A stretch of 64,000 nucleotides of DNA from Entonaema liquescens (lineage: Eukaryota; Ascomycota; Sordariomycetes; Xylariales; Xylariaceae), in contig CADCSX010000001.1 of NCBI GenBank assembly GCA_902805475.1, positions 372,001-436,000 of the forward strand, given 5' to 3'. A program made the position numbers and the translations under genes. Of this stretch, positions 10,682 to 22,430 are shown piece after piece (position 1 is the first letter of the stretch; each line of letters starts with the position of its first letter). The notes under the pieces were generated by a model, which did no database searches, was not told where the DNA came from, and saw nothing but the letters and a program-made list of their open reading frames with translations.

Positions 10682-11388
10682 TTAGATATGCACTCTTTGG
10701 ACCCGGTAATTCCTTGCCATAGTATCGAGCACATACACGTTGCCGTTGCTTGTAAAGCATATATTCATTACTTTTGTCATATTAGTACGTACGTGTCGGA
10801 GTTCGTCTGAATAATGGGGATCATCCTCGTCGTCGAGCAAATGGGCACTTTCGATAACACAGTGTATGTGAGGAGAGCTGCTGTGGCACCGCACATCGAG
10901 CAGTAAATCCAGTGCCATATCAAGATCCGCATCTGGGTCGGTGAGCATTCTAAAGCGTGAGACGGGCATCTTGAATGTGGTACGTAGATCCTCGGGGAAG
11001 GTAAAGACGAGGCTGACGACGAGGTATCCGATCATATCCAATAACCTTCCCTTGGGGGTACGTCCAAATTGGCCGCTGCGAAAGGGGTACCCAATAGAGC
11101 AGGAGTGGAACAAGATGTTGTTATCTGTTGCCGAAATATTTAGGGCTATTGGCATGGCCAGACGAGGACCTGTGTTTCCACTGGGACCTTGGACCCAGAT
11201 CGAATCTGTGTTGGTATTGAGGCAAGCCAGGCGTTGATCTGCGATGTAGCACGATCCGGAATTTTGATTCGTCTGGATTCGTCCATGTAGCGCGCAACAT
11301 CCTACGGGTTGGTGTATTCGCTCAAACTTGACATGACGGCATCCACAATAATGGCCCGGGTGTAGGTAGGCAGGGAGCTCCGACTCAT
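10682..11388 (-). pseudogene. Broken NACHT-like paralogue of the gene at 12199-13020
   Basis: Translation from the ATG at 11388 gives MSRSSLPTYTRAIIVDAVMS... and reaches an in-frame TAG at 11302-11304 after 28 codons. The same frame continues as DVARYMDESRR and DRATSQINAWLAS, then a shift near 11205-11222 moves to the frame encoding SIWVQGPSGNTG and runs to a stop at 10682. The joined frames align end to end with the intact neighbour: INAWLAS with INRWAPW, SIWVQG with SIWIQG, ICFTSNGNVYVLD with SCFTSHRSVDILS. The TAG falls opposite Gln in the neighbour, so a CAG to TAG change is the simplest cause. The nucleotide-binding loop has no GKS/T. Function is unknown; it resembles the N-terminal part of a fungal STAND/NACHT module without the rest. 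Confidence 0.75.
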
Positions 11389-12198
11389 GATCTCTGCTTG
11401 TGTTGTACCTAGGCGCCTTTGATATTATTTGGGTCTATTGGTGGCGAGCCGCGAGAGTGTAGGTTGCACAGGCAATACCTAGCTGCCGTAGCTATCTCCC
11501 GTGGTGGAAAATTATACACGCTCAGCGAGAAGATCTGAAATGCTGTCCTCTAGTTTTGTTGCTAATAAGTGGTAGTTGTCCTGCTAGCCTTAGTGATATT
11601 AAGTGTACTAGGAAAGTATTGCAATGGGTTTTACTTCCTTTAAATATACTTTCAAACCCTCGAAATAAGCAATCTGTCTGAGTGAACACTTTCTGACGTA
11701 CCCAGCCGAATAGGACGTAATCACCCCTTCTTTCAAAAGCAGGAGGAAACCTTTATCGTCAGATTCACTTACCATTCAGTTTTGTGTACTGTATGAAATA
11801 CTTCTCATCTAACTCAGCCCTTTGTGTCCTACACTCGCTGAAGTGACTAATATGGATTCGAATTAAGGATGTGAACCATACCTTTTCCTATGGAGATTTA
11901 AGACAACTAGATATAACTCTAATCAGAACCTCTGTAAGAAAAAGTGATAACGGTAGCTAGCTAGAAAGCATTTTGCTGACTGGTGTACAAATGAACCCCA
12001 GGACTTTAAGTTATTAGAATGATTATATCAACGTAAATCTTCTTACTTGCTTAGTAAAATATTCTATTTTGTCTGCTTAGCTATTCGGTGTGAAATACAG
12101 AAAAACACATCGCATTACAAGCTAAAAGATGTTATAGTGCCCTTGCTTTATCAATATGATACCGGGTCCGTGACGCGTGAGGCTTGTTGGAGTCTACT
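11389..12198. other. Intergenic region between the two NACHT-like paralogues
   Basis: No supported gene. It holds the upstream region of the broken copy and the downstream region of the intact copy, which lie in tandem on the minus strand. Moderately AT-rich; no repeats recognised. Confidence 0.5.
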
Positions 12199-13020
12199 CT
12201 AGATAGAACCCTGCGGGCCGGTGGTATTTGCCGGTTCTTCTACTTTATCAAGTTGGCCATTCTCTTTTAAAGCAGATAGTATATCCACGGAGCGATGACT
12301 CGTAAAGCATGATTTGATAAACTTTGGTACTGCATAGTCCCCTGGCTGCCTGTTAGATGTCAATGGCGGCGCATGTGGGCCAAGCTCTGTGAGTATTGCG
12401 TGAAGGCATGAGGAATGATCCCAAGAGGTTGGTTTATCGATTCTCTCAATCCCTTCAACGATACAGGATAGGTTGGACGTAACATGGGCTCGAATATCTC
12501 TTAGCAACGCCAGTGAATCGGTGACTGAGGCTGAAGGACCGGCTAAGCCTACGAAACGCACGGCCGAAAGGTCGACATCAGTGTATAATTCCTCCGGTAA
12601 GAGCAGAATAAGCTGTACAATGATGGTCCTAACCATATCCATTACCATCCACCAGCGGGAGGGTTCTTCACCGTTGATAGCACGGGGCGTAAGGGAATGA
12701 AAGTAATATAGGCATGGGACCCCGGTGGTGTACGATAGCGACACAGCATAAATAGCTGCTTTCGTAGCTTGACTGTACCCAGATGTCGCAGGGCAACCTT
12801 GGATCCATATCGAGCCTTGATTGTCAGACCCAACCCAGGGAGCCCACCTGTTAATTCGGTCTCTAATATGATCCGCCATTGGGACCCCTGTCAGCGACGT
12901 CGACCAGGCCATGGCAATATTCTGCTTGTCGGTGTAATGTCTTTGCAAATTGTGAATGAGGGGTAGTATCATTTCTTGGCGGTTATACCAGCGGTAGGCC
13001 GAAAGGTTCTGTGTAGGCAT
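12199..13020 (-). CDS. NACHT/STAND-like protein with degenerate P-loop, short form
   Basis: Unknown protein of 273 residues from ATG 13020 (MPTQNLSAYRWYN...); an in-frame ATG at 13107 would add 29 residues. The shorter start is preferred because the broken paralogue begins at the matching place. The fold looks like the nucleotide-binding part of fungal NACHT proteins: a beta strand plus loop (GSIWIQGCPATSGYSQ) where Walker A should be, followed by helices, then CIVEGIERID at the Walker B place, and SCFTSHRSVDIL near the end, like the sensor-type strand of STAND ATPases. The loop lacks the Gly-Lys-Ser/Thr needed for normal ATP binding, and no repeat or effector domain follows. I infer a truncated or repurposed NLR-like protein. 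The reading frame is intact. Confidence 0.6.
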   Translation of the reverse strand: MPTQNLSAYRWYNRQEMILPLIHNLQRHYTDKQNIAMAWSTSLTGVPMADHIRDRINRWAPWVGSDNQGSIWIQGCPATSGYSQATKAAIYAVSLSYTTGVPCLYYFHSLTPRAINGEEPSRWWMVMDMVRTIIVQLILLLPEELYTDVDLSAVRFVGLAGPSASVTDSLALLRDIRAHVTSNLSCIVEGIERIDKPTSWDHSSCLHAILTELGPHAPPLTSNRQPGDYAVPKFIKSCFTSHRSVDILSALKENGQLDKVEEPANTTGPQGSI

Positions 13021-14560
13021 TGTCTCTGCTGGAGTTGGGCGTGGACGATCGTTAGGGTTGGGTTTATCATGGGTGAGCCGCGAGAAACTATGGAGTATGA
13101 AGACCACAATCGTTCTGGATGTACCTTATCCAGCTGCATACCATATAAAGGTTAACTGGGAATGTCCCGAATGTTTTCCGTACTCTGGATTGCTATCTTT
13201 GGGTAAAGTATATTGGATATCGTATCGTAGTACTTGTTAAGTGTTTCGATTTCAAGAGGCGCTTCAAATTACATCAAATGAATTCAATATGATTATAAGC
13301 TCTGTCCAGAATATTTACAGAGCTTTCTGTTTAAATACTTTTTCAAGTAGGGGTTGACGTATTACATTAACAACTGTTACTTACTCAGAGTTACCCCTTT
13401 TGTGGACCTATTCGTATGGTTAACATATAATATGATTATTGTAAAGCGTCAGGTCATCCAAGACGTGGATTACATCTGCGCTATGATTATTCTGGCCGTC
13501 TAAAGAGGACTCTAGCCACTGACCGAGAAATTGACTCATTGACACTAATGAGGTCGCATCAAACCGGAGCGTCATCTTATATTTATTACCAGGAGTGTTC
13601 TAACTAACTCACTGGTACTCATGCTATCGCTAAGCTGTTTGGTCCCATATCTGCAGACAAGGAAGTCTTTACTGTACTTTTGAACGTTTGAGGCTTTAGC
13701 TCTCCGTTTGTAACCATGTTACCTGGTTCACCATCGGATAAGGCCAAGACATAGCAGTGCCTGACGTATTCTAAATATGAAGGATCACCATGTGCGGCTT
13801 TGGATGCCCTCAAAATGGCCGATAGTAAAAAGTTAAGAATAGCCATACAATGTCAGCATTACCTTTCATATTGCAGCGCCCGATTCCTAGGCGCCCCTTA
13901 TCAGCTTTCAACAATACCTAAGTATTTACACTGTAGTTCTATCTAGAATATCATCTAACATTAGCCACGATAAGAGGTCTTCAATTCTTGTCAAGGAAGA
14001 TATTGAAGCAGTCTTTTTTCCTCGGTTAGCACTGTTTACGTTTGGGATCTGCAAAACAATAAAGCTCATGCGATATATTGAGGCTTTTGCGTACAGCCTC
14101 TTACTTGCCATGAGTCAAGGTATCAACCTTATTAATGCTGTCTACACAAGTTCGACGTCGCACCCCTTTGGGGTGCTGCGCATTAGGTAGGTACCTATTA
14201 AGAAATTGTGAAGCAACCAAGGACGTTTCTGAAGTATTTCCGAACAGTTGCGTCCGTTCACTCACTTCGATGTATTTTTCAGAATTTCATCATTGCTTTT
14301 CCTCTGTCAGTGACGAGCAAGGGTTGGAATGACCTCCTATTAGCAACTGAAGCTTTGTACGCTATCCTTAATCTTGTCTGGTTTCCTAATCAATATGCAG
14401 CATTCCCAATAGGATGCGTCGTTGAACTTGTGCAGACAGGATTAGTAAATATAAGTATATTTACTACTATTACTTAACGCTTAAACCGTCCTAAGCTTTA
14501 ATATACATAAGGTAAATCACCCATTTACAAACTTACCCCACCACAAACATAATCAATTTT
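13021..14560. other. Intergenic region left of the AT block
   Basis: No supported gene. Short frames at 13619-13846 (minus) and 14135-14477 (plus) show no recognisable domain. G+C content drops progressively toward the right, and the boundary to almost pure A+T DNA is reached at about 14560. Confidence 0.5.
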
Positions 14561-15100
14561 ACTAATTATAAAAACGCATTTAATTTACTTATTAATTTAA
14601 CTTTTTATAAATTAAGATTTTTTTACTATTTTTATTTAATTTTTTTTATATTAATTAATTTATTATTTTGTTTTTTATTTAATAATATATATATTTTTAT
14701 TTAATTTTATATAATAATAATAATATATAATATGAAAAATAAACAATTAATTTATAACGTATTAATATATTATTAAATTAATTATTATTATATTTCATAT
14801 TATATTAAAAATATATTAATAAAAAAAATCGTTAATAAAATTTATTAAAAATTATTTAACCCGTTAAATTATTATTTAAAAAACTTTAAATTATATATTA
14901 TTTTATTTAAAATTTAAATTATTTATTTAATATTTATTATTATATAATAATATATATATAAATTTTAAAAAAAAATTAATATATTAATTTTTTATATTAT
15001 TATTTTAAAATTAAAATTATTAAAAATTATATAATAAATTATAAATATTTAAATAATATTATAATTAAATTATTAAAAAAATTATTTATTTAATTAAAAA

Positions 15101-15132
<32 letters not shown>

Positions 15133-16388
15133 TTTACTTTATTACGTTTATATATTTAATTTATTGTAATTAAAATATTATTAATATTTTTTTTTAATAA
15201 ATTTTCGGATAAAAATTATATTTTTATTAAAGAAAACTTAATTTATTTTTATTTGTTTTTAATTTTTATTATATATTTATATTATATATTATTATATTTT
15301 ATTAACATTTTATTATTTTAATAAATTAAATAATATATTTAATTATATAAAATTACTTTTATCATTTTTATATAATTTATTTTTATTATATTTTTATATT
15401 TTATTTAATAATTATTTTATTATTTTTATTAAACAACTTTTTTTATTATTTTTTAATATATTATTTTTTATTAAATTATAAATAATTTTATTTCCATTTT
15501 ATTTTTTATATAAAATATAATAATTATTTTATTAATAATATATAATAATAATATTTTTAATAAATATAATTTCATTTAACATATATTATAAAATTATTAT
15601 TTATTTTTTTTTTAATATTTTTTTTTTTAATATTTTTTTTTTAATTTTATTATTTTTTTTATTTAAATTTACTTTTATTTTGTAAAAAGTTTTTTTATAT
15701 TAAAGTTGTTCCATTAAAAATAATGAAAAGTAAAGCTTTTCACAAATTATATAAATGAGTTATTTAAGTTAATAATAAGATAAAATAAGTTAATTTTAAT
15801 TTTTTTTAATATATTTAAACTTTATATTTTTAATTTTTTATTTATTATTATATTTTACTATTAACTTTTTTATTATAATAATAATAATAAATTTAATAAT
15901 AAGTTTATTACGTTTTAAAATTATATATTTTTTAAATATTTTAATTATTATTATTATTTTCATTTTTATATATTTTATTTTTATTTAATTTACTTTTAAT
16001 ATAATTATAATTTAAATTTTTTTTTTTTATTTTAATTATTTAATAATTTTTTTTAATTAATATATTTATTATTACTATATTAAAATTATTATAAAATATA
16101 TTTTAATTTATTTTTTTTATATTATTTATAAATTTATTTAATAAACTATTATAAAACATATATTTTATTATAAAATTTTTATTATATTTATTAAAAAATT
16201 TAACAAAAAACATATTTATATTATTATAATTTAATATTCTTTTGTTTTAAAAGAATTTCTTATTTATTTTAAATCTTTTAAACTTTATAATTTTAAAAAA
16301 AAAAAAATTAAATAATATATTTTTTAATAAATTAAATAAAAAGTTTAATAAAAAAAATAAAAAAATTAAAATTAAAATTATTAAAAAC

Positions 16389-16419
<31 letters not shown>

Positions 16420-19400
16420 AAAAACCTTTTAATAATTTTAAAATTAAAAAAATAATAATTTTTTTAAAAATAACATTTAATTTATTATTAATAAATTATT
16501 TAATAATAATAATAATTTTTTAAAAATTAAATAATAAATTATATTTAATGTAAAAAAATTATAATTAATTTACTTTTATAATTTTATTATAATAACTTTA
16601 TATATATTTTCTTTTATTTATATTTATTAAAACTTTATTAAAGTTTTTTTAAATTTAAATTTTTAAATTTTTTTTTTTTTAAATTAATTATTAATTTATA
16701 TATTAATAATATTTTTAATTTTAAAAACCACTTTATAATTTAACTTACTTTCTTATTGTTTTTTATAACTTTTTTATAATCATATTATAATTTAAATATT
16801 TTTAATATTAATTTATTATATAATCTTTTTTTAAATTGCAAATTTTATATATTTTATTATTTTATAATATATTATTTTTTTTATTAATATTAATATTACA
16901 ATATTTTTATTCTAAATATTTCTTATTTAAATAAAAATATTTTTAATTTTATTTTTTTTATATATATTTAAATTAATATTAAAATTTTATATTTAAATTA
17001 ATATTAAAATTTTATATTTTTTTAATAATTTATAAATTTCTTTTAATTATTTATTTTTTAATAAAAATTTTAATATAATTATATTTTAAATATATCTTTA
17101 ATTTTATTTTATTTTTTATATTTATAATATTATTTTTTTTAAAAAATCATTTTTTTTTTATAATTTAATCTATTTTTATTTTATTTATAAGTTTTTTTTT
17201 AATTCTTTTACTAAAATAATAATAAAAAAGTTTTATAATTTACCTTACTTTTTTTTTATTAAATTTTAATCTTACATTTATAATTTTTAAACTCATTTTT
17301 AAATTTTTATTTTTTATTTTTTTTATAAAATTATTTTTATTATTATTTTTTCTTTTAAATTTAATTACTTTTTTATTTAAATATAAGTTTAATAAAAAAC
17401 ATTTTATTTCGTTTTTTATATATTTAATTAATATTACTTTATATATTTTTATCATTTTTTAAAAACAAACTAATTATATTTTTTTTAATTTTATTATTAT
17501 TTTATTTATTTTATTTCTTTTATTTAATATATGTTACGTAATTATTTTATATATTATAACGTTCTTTATAATTTTCGTATATATTTTTTTTACTTTTGAA
17601 AAATTACATTTTTATATAAATATTATTAATTTTAAAAAAATATACTATTATTTTTCCATTTTTATTTTAATTATTTTTAAATGTTTTATTTATTTTAATT
17701 TTTTATTTAATTAAACTTTTAAACATTTTATATTTTCTATTAATTTTATTATTACATTTTTTAATTATATTACGTTTTTATTTAATTTATATATTTTAAT
17801 AAAATATATTAATTCATTTTTTAAAAAATAAAAATTATTTTATATTATTTCACTTATTAAATATATTTAAAATATACGTTTTTTAATTTTTTATAATTTT
17901 TTTTAATATTTAAATTTATTATTATTAAATTTATATTATTTACAAAATTAATTATAAATATTGTATCTTTTTTTAATTTTTTAAAAAATATTAATATATA
18001 TAAAATAAATAAAATAAAAAATAATAAAAGTTTTTACAAAATATTTATTTAAAAACTTATTTTTAAATTAAATTTACCTTTAAACATTAATTATGTTTTT
18101 TTATTTTTTAAATAATTTTTAATTTATTTTATTATTTATTTAAAAAACTTTTTTTTTCGAAAATATATAATAATTTTTTTAAAATAATATAATTAAATGT
18201 TTTTATTATATTAAATTATAATAATAATACTTTTATTTTATTTTTTTATATTAAATATATTATTTTTATTATTATTTTAATAATTATTTTTATTAACTTA
18301 TATTTTTTATTATTTATTTATTTTTTTAAAAAAAAACGTTATTTATTTTTATTATAAATGTTATTTATAATATTATTATTTTTTTTATTATTTTTTTTAA
18401 AATATTCAATAATATTATTAATTTATATATATTTAAAAACGTTTTTTTTTTAATTTTCTTTAATTTAAATAATATAATAATTATTATTATATAAAATTTT
18501 ATTAAATAATATTTATAATAAAAATTATTTATTATTATTATTATAATAATTTTAAATAATAATTTATTATATTTATATAAAAACTTTATTAATATTTTAT
18601 TTTTTTTTAAAATCTTCCATTTTTTTATAATTATTAATATATTTTTAATTATTTCTTATTTTATATAATTATTAATTATAAATTCTTTATTAAATATTTT
18701 ATTAAAAATTATATTTATAAAATTTAAATTTAAATTTAAAAAATTTTTTATTTAAAATATATTTAGTTTTTATATATAAATAATTATTTATAATTACTTA
18801 TTTATATTTTTTTTTAATATTAAAACAATTTTATTTTTTATATTAATTTATTAATTTTTAAATTAAATTTATTTTTTTAATTTCCATAAAAATTTATTAT
18901 TTTTTAATATTTTTATTACTATTTTTTACTATTAAACCTTTTTTACCTTTTATATTATTTTATAATATACTTTTATTATATTAATATTTTATTTTTAATT
19001 TTATATTATTTTTATATTTTACCATTTTTCTTTTTTACATAAAGTTTTTTTTTATTTTAATAACTTATTTAATCTACAATTTAATTATCATAAATAAAAT
19101 TATTTTTTATTTTAATACCATTAAATTTATTATTTTTTAAAATTTCTTTATTATATAATTAATATAAAAATTTAACTTTTTAAAATTTAAAAAAAAACTT
19201 TAATATTAATAATTTTTTTATTTTTACTTTTATTATTATTAAATTAAAATTTTTTTATACTTAATGGTTAAATGACAATTATATATATTATTACATAATA
19301 TATATTTAATATAAAAAAATATTTATATATTTTAAATTATATAAAAAACGCGTTTTTCCCATTTTTTAATAATAAATAATTTTTTTTTTAAATATTATTA

Positions 19401-19787
19401 ATATATTAATTTTAATTTATTTATTTACTTATTATTATTTTATTATTATTTTTTTTATATATATATTTATTAATATTAATTAATATTATTAAATTTATAA
19501 TAATATAAATTAATAAAATTAAAAAAGTTATTATTATAATAATTTAAAAAATTTTATTATAATAATATATATAATATTAATATAATATTTTCTATTAAAA
19601 CAATTAAATTATTTATAATAAATTACTATTTTATTTTATTATATAATTTATTTAAATTTATATTTATATATAATAATTTAAATTTATTATTATTATTAAT
19701 ATTTTTATTATTTATATTATAAAATTTAAAAAAATCATAAAATTATATTATTTTATTAATAATTTTAATTATTAATTATTTATAAAT
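14561..19787. other. 5.2 kb block of almost pure A+T DNA
   Basis: Composition is estimated by eye at well over 90% A+T with sharp edges: normal sequence resumes at about 19788 (GTTCGTTGAGGTAATTTGC). There is no long open frame, and the only frame over 60 codons (17240-17455, minus) is Lys/Ile/Asn low complexity. The few non-A/T bases on the plus strand are mostly C rather than G (for example 18901-19080), and T exceeds A over long stretches. Likely an old transposon or other repeat destroyed by RIP, or another AT-rich heterochromatic island. No inverted or long terminal repeats could be seen at the edges. Confidence 0.85.
16967..17016. repeat. Tandem duplication of a 25-bp unit inside the AT block
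   Basis: Two perfect adjacent copies of a 25-base unit (beginning TTTAAATTAATATTAAAATT) at 16967-16991 and 16992-17016. It is one of the few ordered repeats in the AT block. It could be chance slippage in low-complexity DNA. Confidence 0.7.
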
Positions 19788-21189
19788 GTTCGTTGAGGTA
19801 ATTTGCATTGTAAGTCCGGTAAAGTAATTTTGAAATAACATTACTCTTTATTATATAAAATCCCGACACCAATATTGCATATACAGTACTTATAAACATA
19901 AGAGATAGTTAATCTTGACTCTCGTAATGCTTTTTCGCTTGCCTTTTAACCCATTGGTACTGCGCCTGCTTAATGAGTCAGAATAAAACCCTTTAAAGTG
20001 CTCTTAAAGGCGGCATCTGACAGTACTCAGCCCAAGGCCTTGCACCGAGACTGTATATAATCCATGAGCAATGGTCTATTCAGACCGGTCAGCGTGGTAT
20101 CATCACTACCTAGTAGCTTCCAAGTTGTACTGACTGGTTCCGAGAATTTGCCAATGCCTAGGATCTGCGTCAAAGCGGTCATAAGTTTACCCTTGTCAAT
20201 GTAATCAATGTTAAAGTCGTAGCAAGGCATTATGTAGGTACCTAGGTCGAATATTGGAATTTGGGCTGTGTAAATTCATGGGCATCTCATTTCTGAAAGG
20301 CCCTAGGTATTTTCCATTTATCTATAATACAAGAGCATCTACTGGAATCACTTCTCGTAGGACCTCATAGTGCCAAGCATACCTTCCGGCAAGGAAGAGT
20401 CAGAAACTCCATAGCCTGCTTCGAACTCCAAGGGATATTGGGTAGTACCGGCCACTAACATTCTTGCTTCACGCAAACTTAGTAGGCAGGCTCTATTATC
20501 TCATCATGACCTCCTGTAACTATTAGTGGCCATCGATAAGCACTCCACGGCTATTACCTAGCTGGTTTATTGTAGCGCAAGACAACCCAAGCTTGATGGC
20601 TGCCCGTCGGGCATTCCGTACGGTAGATTCACTCGCCCGTAATTGCATATTATAGAGGAGCCTCACACCAACTAAGACTGGGTTAAATGCTCACCGGTCT
20701 CTATAGATAGACCTAAGCATGGTAAGATAAGTAGGTCCTTCCATCAGGCTTGAGACCTCCCTCGATCTATTTCTCCGACGTTGTGTTACCATGAACTAGG
20801 TTCGACAACGATGGAGGTTATCTGAGGGGGATCTTAGTAACTTTGAATACGCAAGCCGGAACTGCAAGGTCATACGGTTAGGCTGTGATAATAAGGTAAG
20901 TTCCAACAAGACGTTCGTGAAAGGTTCCAGAATGATTAATGAAATAACTTAGAGGCGAAGAAAAGCACAGTATTGGGATTTATCATCGGATCTAGAATGG
21001 CAAGATTGGTTTGGAGAAGTTAGCCATGACCCCTATTTCAATCACTCACACTAATTGGTACAATAATAGGAGAAACTCGTACCCGAGGAATCTCGCAACA
21101 ACACTACTTCTGTTATGTAAAGCTCCTTCACAAGAAACACAGCTAGGTACCCGTATAAATACCTAAAGCTAATATCTCAATAAGATTAG
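19788..21189. other. Intergenic region right of the AT block
   Basis: Normal base composition returns. A TAGGTACCTAGG palindrome lies at about 20235-20247. The 5' exons of the CorA-like gene should be in the right part, but I could not identify them; a weak acceptor (GATTAG at 21189) precedes the first recognisable exon. A 67-codon frame is listed separately. Confidence 0.45.
20027..20230 (-). CDS. Possible small unknown protein, 67 residues
   Basis: An ATG-to-TGA frame beginning MPCYDFNIDYIDKGK and ending YIQSRCKALG. The composition is mixed and protein-like rather than low complexity, but no family, signal peptide or membrane segment is visible and no flanking exon was found. It could be a fragment of a decayed gene or chance. 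Listed because it stands alone in a gap. Confidence 0.2.
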   Translation of the reverse strand: MPCYDFNIDYIDKGKLMTALTQILGIGKFSEPVSTTWKLLGSDDTTLTGLNRPLLMDYIQSRCKALG

Positions 21190-22430
21190 GAAGTCGGATA
21201 GAGGAATTTGGTTCTGGATTGAGCTATCTACCCTTCTCTAGACCAACTTTCGAACGGATCCTGAAGCGCTTTTTCATTCACGACTCAGTAGCCAGGACCA
21301 TCCTTCGCAATTATGCAGCAACATTCTCACGAACATACCTCCCCATTGAGAACACGCCAGGTACTGCGTTAGGTAGGTACAGGATCTCATGAACCGTACA
21401 CATCGCTTCGTAATATACTAATTACCTATCTTACAGTATATAATTGCCGCTCGTCCGCTCACTGGGAGGGTGACCTAGCCCTCTCTGTGACATATTTTCC
21501 AAATACCGGGCGCACCTATGCGGTCTTCTATGGCTGCAACGCTCATTCCGCGGGTAAAACAATCATGGAAAGGATTTCCAACCGATTAATAAGAAGCTCG
21601 GAGGATGCTTTCTGCCATCCGATGCTTTCAGTTGGCATATTTGCCGAAATTGAAGGGCTTCGGATGCGCGAGCTTGTTTTATCTAAGAAGACCGCTCTTC
21701 AAGATACTATTGATGGGCTTCAAGCTCACGGCTACGGATCACTCACGGGCTCCAGGTCCCATGTTGACCCTTGGCTAGACATATACGCGATCCGAAACGG
21801 CCTTGAATCCTGGATTGGAGTTCTAACTGGCATGATCACCCATATAGACGAATTGAGTCGAGCGTGTGACCAGGTCAACGATGATAGCTTCTATAATACA
21901 GGCCGTCGAATCAAGGATCGTCTAGCTGAGATTCATTCCGAGTACTTGGATTTAACAAGCGATTGCAATATGATTATCGACGGGATGACTCTGGCTACTA
22001 ATATGGTCCGCTTTTTACCCCTATTTTTGAACGACTTTAAAATGGTGAAGCTAACATACCGGTAGGCACTTGCAAGAGACAACATGAGCGAAAGCAAGCA
22101 AATGAAATCAATCGCCGTGTTGACCATGGTATTTCTTCCCGCCACATTTGTCACAGTGAGTACCTACCTCGACCTACCATCTACCCCTTAACCAAGGGCA
22201 TCCTTCTTACACGAAGCTCCTAGACAATATTCTCCATGACATTTTTTGACCTCAATGCAAGCTATATTTGGTTATATCCCTGTATTACAATTCCCTTGAC
22301 GCCTTTGGTATTTGGCGTATACGTTTTTGTCGTGATCCGACCTCAGCGAAGGCAAATGACAAAGACTTCGGGTTTCGATTCTGGATATAACGAAAAAGGG
22401 GTAAACAGTAGATCATACTGCTGGGTTTGA
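21190..22430 (+). pseudogene. CorA-like magnesium transporter family protein, interrupted by a TAG codon
   Basis: Exons at 21190-21360, 21437-22155 and 22224-22430 keep phase and encode a protein of the large fungal CorA-like family. Recognisable parts in order: LSYLPFSRPTFERILKRFF, ARTILRNYAATFSRTYLP, WEGDLALSVTYFPNTGRTYA, a helical stalk (IDELSRACDQVNDDSF..., LTSDCNMIIDGMTLATNM), then the two C-terminal membrane helices (MKSIAVLTMVFLPATFVT-TIFSM and YIWLYPCITIPLTPLVFGVY). In CorA proper the first helix ends in GMN; here the position reads SMTFFD, as is common in the fungal family. An in-frame TAG at 22063-22065 separates the stalk (ending KLTYR) from the membrane part (ALARDNMSES). No intron of usable length removes it. 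The 5' end (start codon) was not found. Confidence 0.75.

Noticed and set aside
17240..17455. 71-codon minus-strand frame in the AT block
   Set aside because: Almost only Lys, Ile, Asn, Leu and Phe, as expected from random AAA/AAT/ATT/TTT codons; no motif.
14561..19787. Mitochondrial DNA insertion or a centromere
   Set aside because: No mitochondrial gene or RNA fragment is visible, and 5.2 kb with normal genes close by is small for a regional centromere; no sequence feature could confirm either.
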